A DNA stretch of 64,000 nt from the NCBI RefSeq assembly GCF_014295035.1, contig NZ_CP060404.1, positions 1,964,001 through 2,028,000 of the forward strand, in the 5' to 3' direction. Positions 26,495-35,259 of this stretch are shown one piece after another. A program made the translations under genes and the position numbers. The notes under the pieces were generated by a model that ran no database searches, had not been told where the DNA came from, and was given only the letters and a program-made list of their open reading frames with translations. How positions within the stretch are numbered: the first letter of the stretch is position 1; each line of letters starts with the position of its first letter. Source of the stretch: Streptomyces buecherae (lineage in GTDB: Bacteria > Actinomycetota > Actinomycetes > Streptomycetales > Streptomycetaceae).

Positions 26495-26532
26495 CTCGCG
26501 CGGGAGCGCGCCGGCGCGCTCGCGCGCGCGAG
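26495..26532. repeat. Nested G+C palindrome (double hairpin)
   Basis: An 18-bp perfect palindrome GAGCGCGCCGGCGCGCTC (26504-26521) is enclosed by CTCGCGCG (26495-26502) and CGCGCGAG (26525-26532). It does not follow a gene end. It could be a transcript terminator for an unseen RNA, or a structural element. Confidence 0.8.
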
Positions 26533-26725
26533 AGCCCGCGACCCGTCGGGGCTCCGCACCACGCCCGCCACACACGCGCGTGCGGAGTCGACACCGGTGG
26601 AGTCGAACGGCGCTCACCGCGATTACCCAGGGTCACACCGACGGCGCGCGGGAAGGCCGCCCCGCCGGGGGGCGGCGCCACGGGGAGCGGTACCGTGATG
26701 GCCCGAAATCACTCCCCGTCTCATA

Positions 26726-26739
26726 CACGAAGCTTCGTG
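26726..26739. promoter_or_regulatory. 14-bp palindrome upstream of lexA
   Basis: CACGAAGCTTCGTG is a perfect palindrome 32 bp before the SOS box. It is not a LexA site and resembles an operator for another dimeric regulator, which I cannot name. Confidence 0.5.
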
Positions 26740-26768
26740 ATCACGTCAGCTAATCTGCGGATTTTCAC

Positions 26769-26810
26769 TCGAACGTGTGTTTGGCGCAACCTTTCGAAAG
26801 CAACTACCGT
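26769..26810 (+). promoter_or_regulatory. SOS box and lexA promoter
   Basis: TCGAACGTGTGTTTGG (26769-26784) fits the actinobacterial LexA site GAAC-N4-GTTY. A -35 box TTGGCG (26781-26786) overlaps it and is followed after 18 nt by the -10 box TACCGT (26805-26810). LexA bound here would cover the -35 region, giving autorepression. Confidence 0.8.
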
Positions 26811-26846
26811 TGGCTAACTAGGGAGAACATATCGAGAGGGGCCGAC

Positions 26847-27635
26847 GTGACCACCACTGCCGACAGCGCCACCATCACCGCCCAGGACCGCTCCCGGAAC
26901 CGACTCGAATCGGCACACACGATGAATGACGCCATCACACATCCAGAGGGGCAGCGGCCAGGCCGCTCGCTACCCGGCCGACCTCCCGGTATTCGCGCGG
27001 ACAGCTCAGGGCTGACCGATCGGCAGCGGCGTGTCATCGAGGTGATTCGCGACTCCGTGCAGCGACGGGGTTACCCGCCGTCCATGCGGGAGATCGGGCA
27101 GGCCGTGGGGCTCTCCAGCACCTCGTCCGTCGCCCACCAGCTCATGGCGCTCGAACGCAAGGGGTTTCTGCGCCGAGACCCGCACCGGCCGCGCGCCTAC
27201 GAGGTCCGCGGCTCCGACCAGCCCAGCGCGACGCCGCCCGCGGACACCGCGGGCAAGCCCGCCGCCTCGTACGTACCGCTCTTGGGGCGCATCGCCGCCG
27301 GTGGGCCGATCCTCGCCGAGGAGTCGGTCGAGGATGTCTTCCCGCTCCCCCGGCAACTCGTCGGCGACGGCGAGTTGTTCGTGCTCAAGGTGGTCGGTGA
27401 CTCCATGGTCGAGGCGGCCATCTGCGACGGGGACTGGGTCACCGTCCGCCGGCAGCCGGTGGCCGAGAACGGGGACATCGTGGCCGCGATGCTGGACGGC
27501 GAAGCCACGGTCAAGCGGTTCAAGCGCGAGGACGGTCACGTCTGGTTGCTCCCGCACAACGCCGCGTACCAGCCGATTCCCGGCGACGAGGCCACGATTC
27601 TCGGCAAGGTAGTGGCGGTCCTGCGCCGGGTCTGA
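26847..27635 (+). CDS. lexA: SOS repressor LexA
   Basis: 262 residues. The N-terminal winged helix (about 50-115: [39 protein letters not shown]) binds SOS boxes. The C-terminal S24 self-cleavage domain has the cleavage site in [13 protein letters not shown] (Ala-Gly bond), the nucleophile Ser in [15 protein letters not shown] and the Lys in DGEATVKRF. RecA filaments trigger cleavage after DNA damage. The GTG at 26847 after GAGAGGGG gives the Streptomyces N-terminus [15 protein letters not shown]. The first 45 residues are an extension typical of the genus. Confidence 0.97.
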   Translation: MTTTADSATITAQDRSRNRLESAHTMNDAITHPEGQRPGRSLPGRPPGIRADSSGLTDRQRRVIEVIRDSVQRRGYPPSMREIGQAVGLSSTSSVAHQLMALERKGFLRRDPHRPRAYEVRGSDQPSATPPADTAGKPAASYVPLLGRIAAGGPILAEESVEDVFPLPRQLVGDGELFVLKVVGDSMVEAAICDGDWVTVRRQPVAENGDIVAAMLDGEATVKRFKREDGHVWLLPHNAAYQPIPGDEATILGKVVAVLRRV

Positions 27636-27652
27636 CCGCCTCTCACGACCGG

Positions 27653-27680
27653 CCCCGGGACCACTGCGCCGGTTCCGGGG
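27653..27680. terminator. lexA terminator
   Basis: CCCCGGGACC and GGTTCCGGGG form a 10-bp stem with one G-U pair and an 8-nt loop, 17 nt after the lexA stop. The helicase gene converges on it from the other side. The remaining 257 nt to position 27937 contain a second GGGCCC/GGGCCC stem (about 27788-27806) and no gene. Confidence 0.8.
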
Positions 27681-27937
27681 CTGCCTCGCCCCGGTTCTCC
27701 CGTTGCTGCGCTCGTGCGACGTGACGCGGATCGGCTGTGTGGTGACGGGGACGCCGGCGAGCGCGGCCGAGCCGGGACCGCGTAGCCCGGGCCCTCCGTA
27801 GGGCCCCGGTCCCACCGCCTTGGGCATGCCGCCCACGACGAGCCCGGCCTCCGTGACGTACGTACACCGCTCGGGTGGTGGTGGGACTCCGCACCGGGGT
27901 CGCACCACCACCCGACTGTGTTGTGTAGGCCGGCGTC

Positions 27938-29995
27938 CTACTCGCTGGCCTTCGCCGCGGCGTCGATGGCGGCCAGCGAGCGGCGGGCCTGGTTGCGGTC
28001 GGTGGTGTACCAGAAGTCCGGCATCGAGGCCCGCAGGAAGCTTCCGTACCTGGCCTTGGCCAGCCGGGGGTCGAGGACCGCCACCACGCCGCGGTCCCCC
28101 GAGGCGCGGACCAGGCGGCCGGCCCCCTGCGCCATCAGGAGCGCCGCGTGCGTCGCCGCGACCGCCATGAAGCCGTTGCCGCCGGCCTCCTCGACCGCCT
28201 TCTGGCGGGCGCTCATCAGCGGGTCGTCGGGGCGCGGGAAGGGAATCCGGTCCATCACGACCAACTGACAGCTCGGCCCCGGCACGTCGACGCCCTGCCA
28301 GAGGGACAGCGTGCCGAACAGACAGGTCTGCGGGTCGGCGGCGAAGGTCCGGATCAGCTCGCCCAGCGTCTCCTCGCCCTGCAGCAGGATCGGCGTGTCC
28401 AACCGGCCACGCAGTTCCTCGGCGGCCGTCTGCGCTGCCCGCATGGACGAGAAGAGGCCCAGCGTGCGCCCGCCGGCCGCCTGGACCAGTTCGGTCAGCT
28501 CGTCGAGCATGTCGGCCCGCCCGGCCTCCCGCCCCGGCTGGGCGAGGTGCTGGGCCACGTAGAGAATGCCCTGCTTGCGGTAGTCGAACGGCGAGCCGAC
28601 ATCCAGGCCCTTCCAGCGCGGCATGGTCGGGTCGTTCGCGCCGGCCTTCTCCGCCATGCCCTCGGGGGCGAGGCCGAGCGAGGCGCCCACGCCGTTGAAG
28701 TCGCCGCCCAGCTTGAGCGTCGCCGACGTGAGCACCACGGAACGCTCGGTGAACAGCTTCTCGCGCAGCAGCCCGGAGACGGACATCGGCGCGACCCGCA
28801 GCGACGCGCCGAACCTGTCGTGCCGCTCGTACCACACCACGTCGTACTCGGAGCCCTCCACGATGCGCTCCGCGACCGCGTGCACGTTCTCCACCGAGGC
28901 CAGGGCCTGCTTGCGGACCGCGTCCTCGTCCTGCACCGACTTGTCGCGGGTGCTGCCGATGGCCGAGATCACCGTGCGGGACGCGTCACGCAGCGCCATC
29001 AGCGCGTAACCGAGGTCCTCGGGGATCTCTTCCAGGCGGCCCGGAAGGGCCAGCTCCATGAGCCGCTCGAAGCTCTCGGCGGCCGTCTGGAGGGCGTCCG
29101 CGGCCTTCTCGTTGACGAGCTTCGCGGCCCGCCGGACGGCGCGGTTGACCTGGCCGGGGGTCAGCTCGCCGGTCGCCGCGCCGGTGACCCGCGACACCAG
29201 CTCGTGCGCCTCGTCGATGATCAACACCTCGTGCCCGGGCAGCACGGGGGCGCCCTCGATGGCGTCGATGGCCAGCAGCGCGTGGTTGGTGACGATGACG
29301 TCGGACAGCTTGGCGCGCTCGCGGGCCGCCTCGGCGAAGCAGTCCGCGCCGTACGTGCACTTCGACGCGCCCAGGCACTCCCGTGAGGAGACGGAGACCT
29401 GGCCCCAGGCACGGTCCGATACGCCGGGCGTCATGTCGTCCCGATCGCCGGTCTCCGTCTCGTCCGCCCAGTCGCGCAGCCGCAGCAGGTCCTTGCCCAG
29501 CTTGCTGGAGGCCTGGCCGGGGAGGGGCGCGGCGGCCTCGAACGGGTCGAAGAGCCCGTCCTCCTCCTCGTGGGGCACGCCCTCGTGCAGTCGGTGCAGG
29601 CACAGGTAGTTGGACCGGCCCTTGAGCATGGCGAACTCGGGGCGGCGGCGGAGCAGCGGGTGCAGCGCGTCGACCGTGCGCGGCAGGTCGCGCTCCACGA
29701 GCTGGCGCTGGAGCGCGAGGGTCGCGGTGGCGATCACCACGCGCTCGCCGTGGGCGATGGCGGGCACCAGGTAGCCGAGCGACTTTCCCGTCCCCGTGCC
29801 CGCCTGAACGAGCAGGTGCGCGTGCTCGCCCTTCGTCTCACCTCCACCGTCGTCCTGGTCGATGAACCGGGTCGCGCCGATGGCCTCGGCGACGGCTTGG
29901 GCCATGCTGACCTGCCCGGGACGCTCCGCGCCGCCGACGGCGGTCACGGCGGCGTGCAGCAGGTCGGTGAGAGACGGTGAAGGCGAAGGAGTCAT
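27938..29995 (-). CDS. DinG-like ATP-dependent helicase
   Basis: 685 residues, SF2 XPD/DinG branch. Walker A is AGTGTGKSLGYLVP (about 66-79) and the DEAH box is LIIDEAHELV (about 260). Cysteines at CLHRLHEG, CLGASKCTYGADCF (about 125-225) are positioned like the Fe-S cluster ligands of XPD-type helicases. Motif V/VI (LSLWQGVDVPG, AQGAGRLVRASGDRG) closes the core. Family members unwind DNA or RNA-DNA hybrids with 5'-3' polarity. It is convergent with lexA and lies just downstream of the siderophore operon (38 nt), on the same strand. I saw no SOS box before it. Confidence 0.9.
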   Translation of the reverse strand: MTPSPSPSLTDLLHAAVTAVGGAERPGQVSMAQAVAEAIGATRFIDQDDGGGETKGEHAHLLVQAGTGTGKSLGYLVPAIAHGERVVIATATLALQRQLVERDLPRTVDALHPLLRRRPEFAMLKGRSNYLCLHRLHEGVPHEEEDGLFDPFEAAAPLPGQASSKLGKDLLRLRDWADETETGDRDDMTPGVSDRAWGQVSVSSRECLGASKCTYGADCFAEAARERAKLSDVIVTNHALLAIDAIEGAPVLPGHEVLIIDEAHELVSRVTGAATGELTPGQVNRAVRRAAKLVNEKAADALQTAAESFERLMELALPGRLEEIPEDLGYALMALRDASRTVISAIGSTRDKSVQDEDAVRKQALASVENVHAVAERIVEGSEYDVVWYERHDRFGASLRVAPMSVSGLLREKLFTERSVVLTSATLKLGGDFNGVGASLGLAPEGMAEKAGANDPTMPRWKGLDVGSPFDYRKQGILYVAQHLAQPGREAGRADMLDELTELVQAAGGRTLGLFSSMRAAQTAAEELRGRLDTPILLQGEETLGELIRTFAADPQTCLFGTLSLWQGVDVPGPSCQLVVMDRIPFPRPDDPLMSARQKAVEEAGGNGFMAVAATHAALLMAQGAGRLVRASGDRGVVAVLDPRLAKARYGSFLRASMPDFWYTTDRNQARRSLAAIDAAAKASE

Positions 29996-30033
29996 AGGGA
30001 AGCCAGCCTAAGGGGCGCCACTGACAGTGCCGG

Positions 30034-31923
30034 TCACGAACCGTGCAGCGGGTTGGGCACGAAGCCGTGCACGGCGGCGTGGGGGCGGTGGGGGCTGTCT
30101 CGGTAGCCGTCCAGGTGCAGTCGGTTGCGGTTCAGGCACAGCCGCTCGATGGACGGGGTGAGCAGGTCGAACATCCGGTACCGCGCCGCGAGCTCGGGGA
30201 AGCGGCGGTGGTGGCGGAGGATCTCGCGCCGCACCAGTGACCAGAACCGCCGCTCGGGGACGCCGAGTTGGTCCGCGCACAGGGGCGCCAGGTAGCGGAA
30301 GACGCCCACGAAGAGGCCGGAGTGGATGAACTGGGTGAGGAACCCTGGCGGCTCGCTGAGCAGCACCCGCCGCACGTCAGCCGGCATGGAGGCGAGCTCG
30401 GGGAGCGGCTGGGCGCTGACGTTGATGTCGTCGACGAAGTCCTTGATCGCGAGACGGGCCGGTACGTCCCGCTCGTCGAAGACGACGACGGTGTTCTCGC
30501 CGTGCGGCGAGAACACCGTTCCGTAGCGGTACAGGAACCGCAGTAACGGCGGCAGCAGGGCGGCGAACAGGCGGCGCAGCCAGGTGCTCGGGGCGAGCCC
30601 GGAGCGTGCGACCAGTTCGGCGGTGAAGGCGCGCCCCCGCGCATCGGTGTGCAAGAGCGCGGCCAGGGTGCGTGCGCGCTCCCCCGGGTCGAGCTGGGGC
30701 GCCAGCGGCTCGCGCCAGATGCAGCCCAGCAACTCCCGGTACTGGTAGGGCACTCCGGGCAGGCGGTCGTAGAGCGGGTGCTCGACGGTCACGGACGCGG
30801 TCTCGCCGAGCAGGATCACCCGGGTCTCGTCGCGCAGAAACGGATCGGCGTCGCGGAGGCCGTGCACCCACGCGGTGACGGCCGGTGCGGCGAGCGTGCG
30901 TTCGGTGGGAAGCCCCCGCCAGACCAGGGTGTTGAGGACGGAGAGCGGGAGCTTGACGGTGCGCGCCTCGGGGCGGGTGACGTTGAGGAAGGTCCGGATG
31001 GACTGCTGGGGCAGTCGGCGGGCGTTGTCAGTGGGGAGGGGGATGATGCTCCCGTCGGCGATCTGCGGGGCGAAGAGGGGGGCGACCACCTCGTCCCACT
31101 GCCAGGGGTGGACGGGGAGCAGGAGGTAGTCGGCCGGGTCCCGGCCGTGTTCGGTGAGGGTGCGACGGAAGGTGGCGCGCGTGGGGGCGTCCAGCTCATC
31201 GCGGTAGAGCTGGTCGGGGGTGGCGAGTGCGGGCACCCCTCGGTAGTGGGCCAGGCCGCGCCGGACGGCCAGCCAGGGAAGGAGGTGGGCGTGACGGGCT
31301 TCGGGGGCCCAGTGGGCGGCGTCGGCGGCCGAGAACCCCAGGCGGCCCTTGTTGGCCACGAGCCACGGATGGCCGGTCTGGTGGCCTTCGAGGTCGGCGT
31401 AGTCGAGGTCGGCCAGGTCGGCGGCGGTCAGGGCGTCCGTGTCGAGCCGTACGTCGGCGGCCAGGGTCGCGGTGAGCTCGCGGAGCAGGTGCCCGGTGGT
31501 GTCCCCGCTCAGGCCGAGCAGTTCGTGGTGAGCGCGGGCGAGGAAGCGCAGCGGGTCGGCGCAGGGGGTGACGGAGGCGGGGTCGACGATCCAGTGGCCG
31601 TACGCGCCGCGGCGGGCGCGGAAGCGATAGGTCACGCCGTCCACCTCCGGGAGGCGATACGCGACCGGCTCCGCTTCGGCAGGGGGCGCGGCGGGGACCT
31701 CGGTGTCGGGCTCGGGGGTCAGCACGCCCTCGTAGGCGAACTCGGCGAGCATCTTGGCCAGCATGCGCCGCCCGGCGCGCTGCCAGGCGTCGGCCTGCGG
31801 TGACGCCGCGGGCTGGGCCGGTTCGGGCCGGCCAGGCGGTCCCGAGGCCGGGCGGGGGCGGGGTGGCTGCGCGGACCGCGATGGCGGCTGCGGCTGCGGC
31901 TGCGGCTGCGGTGAAGGTCGCAT
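30034..31923 (-). CDS. NRPS-independent siderophore synthetase (IucC-like)
   Basis: 629 residues. It joins a carboxylate (citrate or a half-amide) to an amine or hydroxylamine with ATP. Motifs: GHPWLVANKGRLGFS (about 190), LPVHPWQWDEV (about 275), PQQSIRTFLNVT (about 310), and the ATP-binding FSPHGENTVVVFDERDVPAR with KDFVDDINVS (about 470-500). The C-terminal FhuF-like part is present. I prefer ATG at 31923 because AAGGAG lies 6 nt upstream. An alternative GTG at 31950 overlaps the acetyltransferase stop as GTGA and would add nine residues. The N-terminus has a PQ repeat from a GCTGCG hexamer run. It is third gene of the operon. Confidence 0.9.
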   Translation of the reverse strand: MRPSPQPQPQPQPPSRSAQPPRPRPASGPPGRPEPAQPAASPQADAWQRAGRRMLAKMLAEFAYEGVLTPEPDTEVPAAPPAEAEPVAYRLPEVDGVTYRFRARRGAYGHWIVDPASVTPCADPLRFLARAHHELLGLSGDTTGHLLRELTATLAADVRLDTDALTAADLADLDYADLEGHQTGHPWLVANKGRLGFSAADAAHWAPEARHAHLLPWLAVRRGLAHYRGVPALATPDQLYRDELDAPTRATFRRTLTEHGRDPADYLLLPVHPWQWDEVVAPLFAPQIADGSIIPLPTDNARRLPQQSIRTFLNVTRPEARTVKLPLSVLNTLVWRGLPTERTLAAPAVTAWVHGLRDADPFLRDETRVILLGETASVTVEHPLYDRLPGVPYQYRELLGCIWREPLAPQLDPGERARTLAALLHTDARGRAFTAELVARSGLAPSTWLRRLFAALLPPLLRFLYRYGTVFSPHGENTVVVFDERDVPARLAIKDFVDDINVSAQPLPELASMPADVRRVLLSEPPGFLTQFIHSGLFVGVFRYLAPLCADQLGVPERRFWSLVRREILRHHRRFPELAARYRMFDLLTPSIERLCLNRNRLHLDGYRDSPHRPHAAVHGFVPNPLHGS

Positions 31924-31946
31924 GGTGGGCTCCTTGGTGCCGGAGG

Positions 31947-32927
31947 TCACAGGAGGTGGCGTAGCGCCCGGTCCCGAACCATCAGGGCCGCGCGTTTGCC
32001 GGGGAGGGCCACCTCGGCGCCGAAGCGGAATCCGGCGCCGAGGAAGGCCGCGATGGAGGGGGTGTTACGGAGGTCGGGTTCGGCGACGACGCGACCGCAG
32101 TCGGGCCGGTGGTCCAGCACGAGGTCGGCGACCGCGCGGAGCAGAGCCGTGCCGATGCCCCGGCCCCGGTCCGCCACGCCGCCGATCAACAGGTGCAGGC
32201 CGGTGTCGTGCGGGCGGGCCGGGTAGTGGCGGGCCAGCGGGTCCAGGTCGGCGCGGTAGAGCTCCCAGTAGCCGACGGGCACGCCGTCGAGCGTGCCGAG
32301 GCAGGGCAGGCTGCGCCCGTCCCCGTCGAGTTGGGCCCGCAGGTGGCGCTCGGTGATGTCCTCGGGCCCGGCGAGTTCCCAGAAGGCGGCCACCGACGGA
32401 TCGTTCATCCAGCGGGTGAGGAGCGGCAGGTCCCGCTGGACGGCCACCGGTACGAGCCGGAAGGCGCCGAAGGGCGTGGTGGCCGGCCCCCAGCGCTCGA
32501 CGTCGCCGATGAGGCCGGCCGTGGGGGGTGGGAACGGTGCCGTGCGCCGGGCCTGGCCGGGGCGCGCCGCTACCGCGTGGGCGGCTTGCCCCGGGCCGGG
32601 TTCGTACGCGGGAGGGGTGGCCGCGGCCCCTCCCGCCCGGAGACCGTCGCCGGGTCGGGGGTGCGGGGCGGGGGGCGCGGCCCCGGCGGGCTGCGGAGTG
32701 TCGTGCAGCGCGGACAGCCAGAGGTCGACGGTGTCGTCGCAGGCGTGCTCCGGAGGGGCGTCGCGCCGCGGAAGCGCATCGCGCTGCGGGGCGGGCGGGC
32801 CTTCCCCACCGGGGGCTGCGTCGGCTGCGGGACCGGATGCGCAGGAGGCTGGGGCGGGGGTGGTTCCGCGCCCGCCGCCGGGGCCGGTGGTGGCGTCGGG
32901 GTCGGGCGCGGGATCGGTGGGGGGCAT
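31947..32927 (-). CDS. Siderophore-type N-acyltransferase (IucB/AlcB-like GNAT)
   Basis: 326 residues. The C-terminal 190 residues are a GNAT domain with the siderophore-family motif RWMNDPSVAAFWELAG (about 205) and GGVADRGRGIGTALLRAVADL (in outline RGRGIGTALL, about 270). Such enzymes acylate hydroxylated lysine, ornithine or polyamines before condensation by the neighbouring synthetases. The first 150 residues are Pro/Ala-rich and low in sequence complexity. The chosen ATG at 32927 gives a protein beginning MPPTDPAPDPD; the ribosome binding site (CGGGA) is weak and a downstream start is possible. It is 22 nt after the first synthetase gene and overlaps or abuts the second. Confidence 0.85.
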   Translation of the reverse strand: MPPTDPAPDPDATTGPGGGRGTTPAPASCASGPAADAAPGGEGPPAPQRDALPRRDAPPEHACDDTVDLWLSALHDTPQPAGAAPPAPHPRPGDGLRAGGAAATPPAYEPGPGQAAHAVAARPGQARRTAPFPPPTAGLIGDVERWGPATTPFGAFRLVPVAVQRDLPLLTRWMNDPSVAAFWELAGPEDITERHLRAQLDGDGRSLPCLGTLDGVPVGYWELYRADLDPLARHYPARPHDTGLHLLIGGVADRGRGIGTALLRAVADLVLDHRPDCGRVVAEPDLRNTPSIAAFLGAGFRFGAEVALPGKRAALMVRDRALRHLL

Positions 32928-32949
32928 GGCGGTTCCCGGTTCGCGGGGG

Positions 32950-35259
32950 TCAGGGGGCGGAGGTGACGACGGGGTTGGCGATGGTGACGTAGACGGACTG
33001 CGTGTCCACCGGCCCGACCAGTTCGTCCAGGCCGTGCAGCCGGGTGAGCAGGTTGGCCTTGCAGCGCAGGGTGGGCGCGTCCAGGAGTCGGGCGGGCAAG
33101 GAGGAGCGGGAGGCGGCTGGTTCGCGGCTGGCCTCGCGCAGGAAGCGGCGGAAGGCGGCGAGCAGCAGGGGCTCGTCGCCGAGCCGCTGGGCGCCGAACG
33201 CGCCGATGAGGCCGAACACGTTGTTGACGCCCAGGTAGTAGGCGAAGCGCTCGTCGGCGACCGCGTCGGAGACGAACGTGTCGCTGGCCGCGCCGATGCC
33301 GGGCAGCCGGTGGTCGAGTTGCGTACGCCGGGACTCGCGGTAGTAGTAGCCCTGGTTGTCGCGGTAGCGCCCGCCGACGGGCCAGCCGTCGGCGTCGAGG
33401 TGGACGAGGGTGTTCTGCTGGTGGGCTTCGAGCGCGACGCCGGCCGCCCCGTCCAGCCACAGGAGCGGCCGGACGACGGTGTGCAGGTAGCGCAGAAACC
33501 ACTCCGTCGACACGGCGCCGAGGGAGCGGCCGGTGCGGGCGGCCAGTCGCGTGACGAGGGAGGCCAGCCGCGAGCGCAGCGCCCGCTGGCCCGGCCACGG
33601 GCGGGGCGAGACGAGCCCCGCGAGGCACACCACGTCGTCGCCGACGGCGATGGGGTTGTGTCGGATGATGACGTCCACGCCGGCCACCGGCTCACCGTCG
33701 AGCCCGTCGACGGCGAGCCAGGCGGGGTCGCGGACGATGTCGAAGCCCGGCTTGCCCGGGCAGGCGGCCCGCCACTCCTTGGCCAGGCCGCTCCGTAGCA
33801 ACCGGTGCACCTCGACGCCGCGCAGCAGTTCCTTGCGGAGGTTCTCACGGCGGGAGTTGGTGATGCGCAGCCCGAGGGAGAGCTTGAGCATGGCGCGTCC
33901 CGCGGGGCGGTAGACGGTGCGCACCGACGACGTGGGGTGCCAGGGGTCGCCGGCCGGGCCGAGGTCGCGTACCAGCCCCGCGTCGGTCAGGGCCCGCACG
34001 GCGCTACGGTGCCGGATCTCGTGCGCCTGCCACGGGTGCAGCGGCAGGGGGATCATGCCGTCGGGCAGCGCCGGCACCGCGCCGGCGACCAGGGTGACGA
34101 GCCGCTCGGCGGGCACGGTGCGGCCACGCTCGGTCCAGGCCGAGTCGGCGGCGAGCACGGAGGGCCGCACGGCCAACCAGTGCAGCGGGAACGAGCCGCG
34201 CAGCTCGGGCGAGTAGGCCCGGGCCTCCGCCTCGGAGAGCCCGTCGCGGCTCTTGGGCGTCGGGTGCAGCGGGTGGCCGAACAGGAGCGACTGCTCGCCG
34301 CTGAGGAAGGCACCGTTCGCGACGGGGTCGCCCGGGGCGGCGCGGCGACCGACGAGGAAGGCGGCGGTGCGCCGCACCGAGTCCGCGACCCGGCCCACGA
34401 GTTCGGCGCTGCCGGCCGCGCCCTCCGGCGCCCCGTACGCCGCCCCGTCGGCCTCCTCCCCCGCCCCGTACCCCGCTGCGTGCTCGGCGCTGAACGCGTC
34501 CGCGAGGGCGGCCGTGGCGTCGGCGACGCCGTCGGTGGCACCGTAGGCGCTGTCCAGCGCGCCGGTCGTGTCGTACGCGCCGGGGGGCGCGCCATCGCCG
34601 CCGTACGCGCTGCCCTGCGCGCCCTCGACCGGATAGATCTCCTCCTCCCCCGGGTCCAGTGCGGCGCCCGGTGTCGTCCCGCGGTGGGCACGGTCGGCTT
34701 CGCTCGCACCGTCCCCGGAGCGCGCCACCTCCGCCGGGTCCGGCGGGCTCGTGGCCCACGGCGACGGGCCGACCGGGACCGGGCCGGCCTCCGGGCCGAA
34801 CCGCGGGCCGGTGCCGACGAGCGGCGCGCCGCCACGCGGCGGAGCGGCGCGGCGGGCGGCCCCGTAGGCGGCCTCCCGGCTGAGCAGCGCGGCCAGGGTG
34901 GGGGCGTCCACGGCTGGGGCGTCGGTCGGGCCGCCCACCAGGGCGGGGCGGCCGAAGCGGTGCCAGCCGGTCGCCGACCAGTAGGTCACGGGGACGAGGA
35001 GGGCGAGGCCGCTGGCCGCGAGCGGAAGCCACAGCACGTCGCCTTCGGGCGCCACCGTGTTCGTCTCGCGCACCCAGCACCGCAGCAGGTTCTCGACGGC
35101 CGACACGTCGGCCGCGGTGTGCGGGTCAGCGTCGTCCAGCGGGTCGGAGGAGGGGGAGACGCGCCCGGCGCAAGCGGCCCCCTGGCCGCGGCGGGCCTGT
35201 TCGGGGACGAACGGTACGAGGGCGCCCGACAGCGCGTCGGCTCCGGAACCTGGATTCAT
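32950..35259 (-). CDS. NRPS-independent siderophore synthetase (IucA-like) with large insertion
   Basis: 769 residues, longer than the usual 580-620. Family motifs: GHPLHPTPKSRDGLS (about 325), LPLHPWQAHEI (about 400), KLSLGLRITNSRREN (about 465) and EAHQQNTLVHLDADG (about 605). The segment from about residue 140 to 285 is an Ala/Gly/Asp/Tyr-rich insertion with repeated SAYG-like units that interrupts the N-terminal domain and has no counterpart in the family as I know it. It is first gene of a three-gene operon with the same order as iucA-iucB-iucC of aerobactin. Start ATG at 35259. No iron box could be found upstream. Confidence 0.88.
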   Translation of the reverse strand: MNPGSGADALSGALVPFVPEQARRGQGAACAGRVSPSSDPLDDADPHTAADVSAVENLLRCWVRETNTVAPEGDVLWLPLAASGLALLVPVTYWSATGWHRFGRPALVGGPTDAPAVDAPTLAALLSREAAYGAARRAAPPRGGAPLVGTGPRFGPEAGPVPVGPSPWATSPPDPAEVARSGDGASEADRAHRGTTPGAALDPGEEEIYPVEGAQGSAYGGDGAPPGAYDTTGALDSAYGATDGVADATAALADAFSAEHAAGYGAGEEADGAAYGAPEGAAGSAELVGRVADSVRRTAAFLVGRRAAPGDPVANGAFLSGEQSLLFGHPLHPTPKSRDGLSEAEARAYSPELRGSFPLHWLAVRPSVLAADSAWTERGRTVPAERLVTLVAGAVPALPDGMIPLPLHPWQAHEIRHRSAVRALTDAGLVRDLGPAGDPWHPTSSVRTVYRPAGRAMLKLSLGLRITNSRRENLRKELLRGVEVHRLLRSGLAKEWRAACPGKPGFDIVRDPAWLAVDGLDGEPVAGVDVIIRHNPIAVGDDVVCLAGLVSPRPWPGQRALRSRLASLVTRLAARTGRSLGAVSTEWFLRYLHTVVRPLLWLDGAAGVALEAHQQNTLVHLDADGWPVGGRYRDNQGYYYRESRRTQLDHRLPGIGAASDTFVSDAVADERFAYYLGVNNVFGLIGAFGAQRLGDEPLLLAAFRRFLREASREPAASRSSLPARLLDAPTLRCKANLLTRLHGLDELVGPVDTQSVYVTIANPVVTSAP

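Larger units (their letters stand above)
26211..26846. other. nrdR-lexA divergent regulatory region
   Basis: A 636-nt non-coding stretch holding, from left to right, the NrdR boxes with the nrdR promoter, a very G+C-rich double hairpin, a 14-bp palindrome, the SOS box and the lexA promoter. The sequence around 26480-26535 is almost pure alternating G and C. Confidence 0.8.

Noticed and set aside
25636..26846. Cobalamin riboswitch upstream of nrdJ or nrdR
   Set aside because: No B12-box (GCCACTG-type) or matching fold seen; in Streptomyces the B12 riboswitch is known from the class I operon, not from nrdRJ.
29995..30033. TTAGGCTGGCTT as a possible iron (DmdR1/IdeR) box near the siderophore operon
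   Set aside because: Only one half-site fits, and it lies downstream of the operon, just before the helicase gene, not at its promoter.
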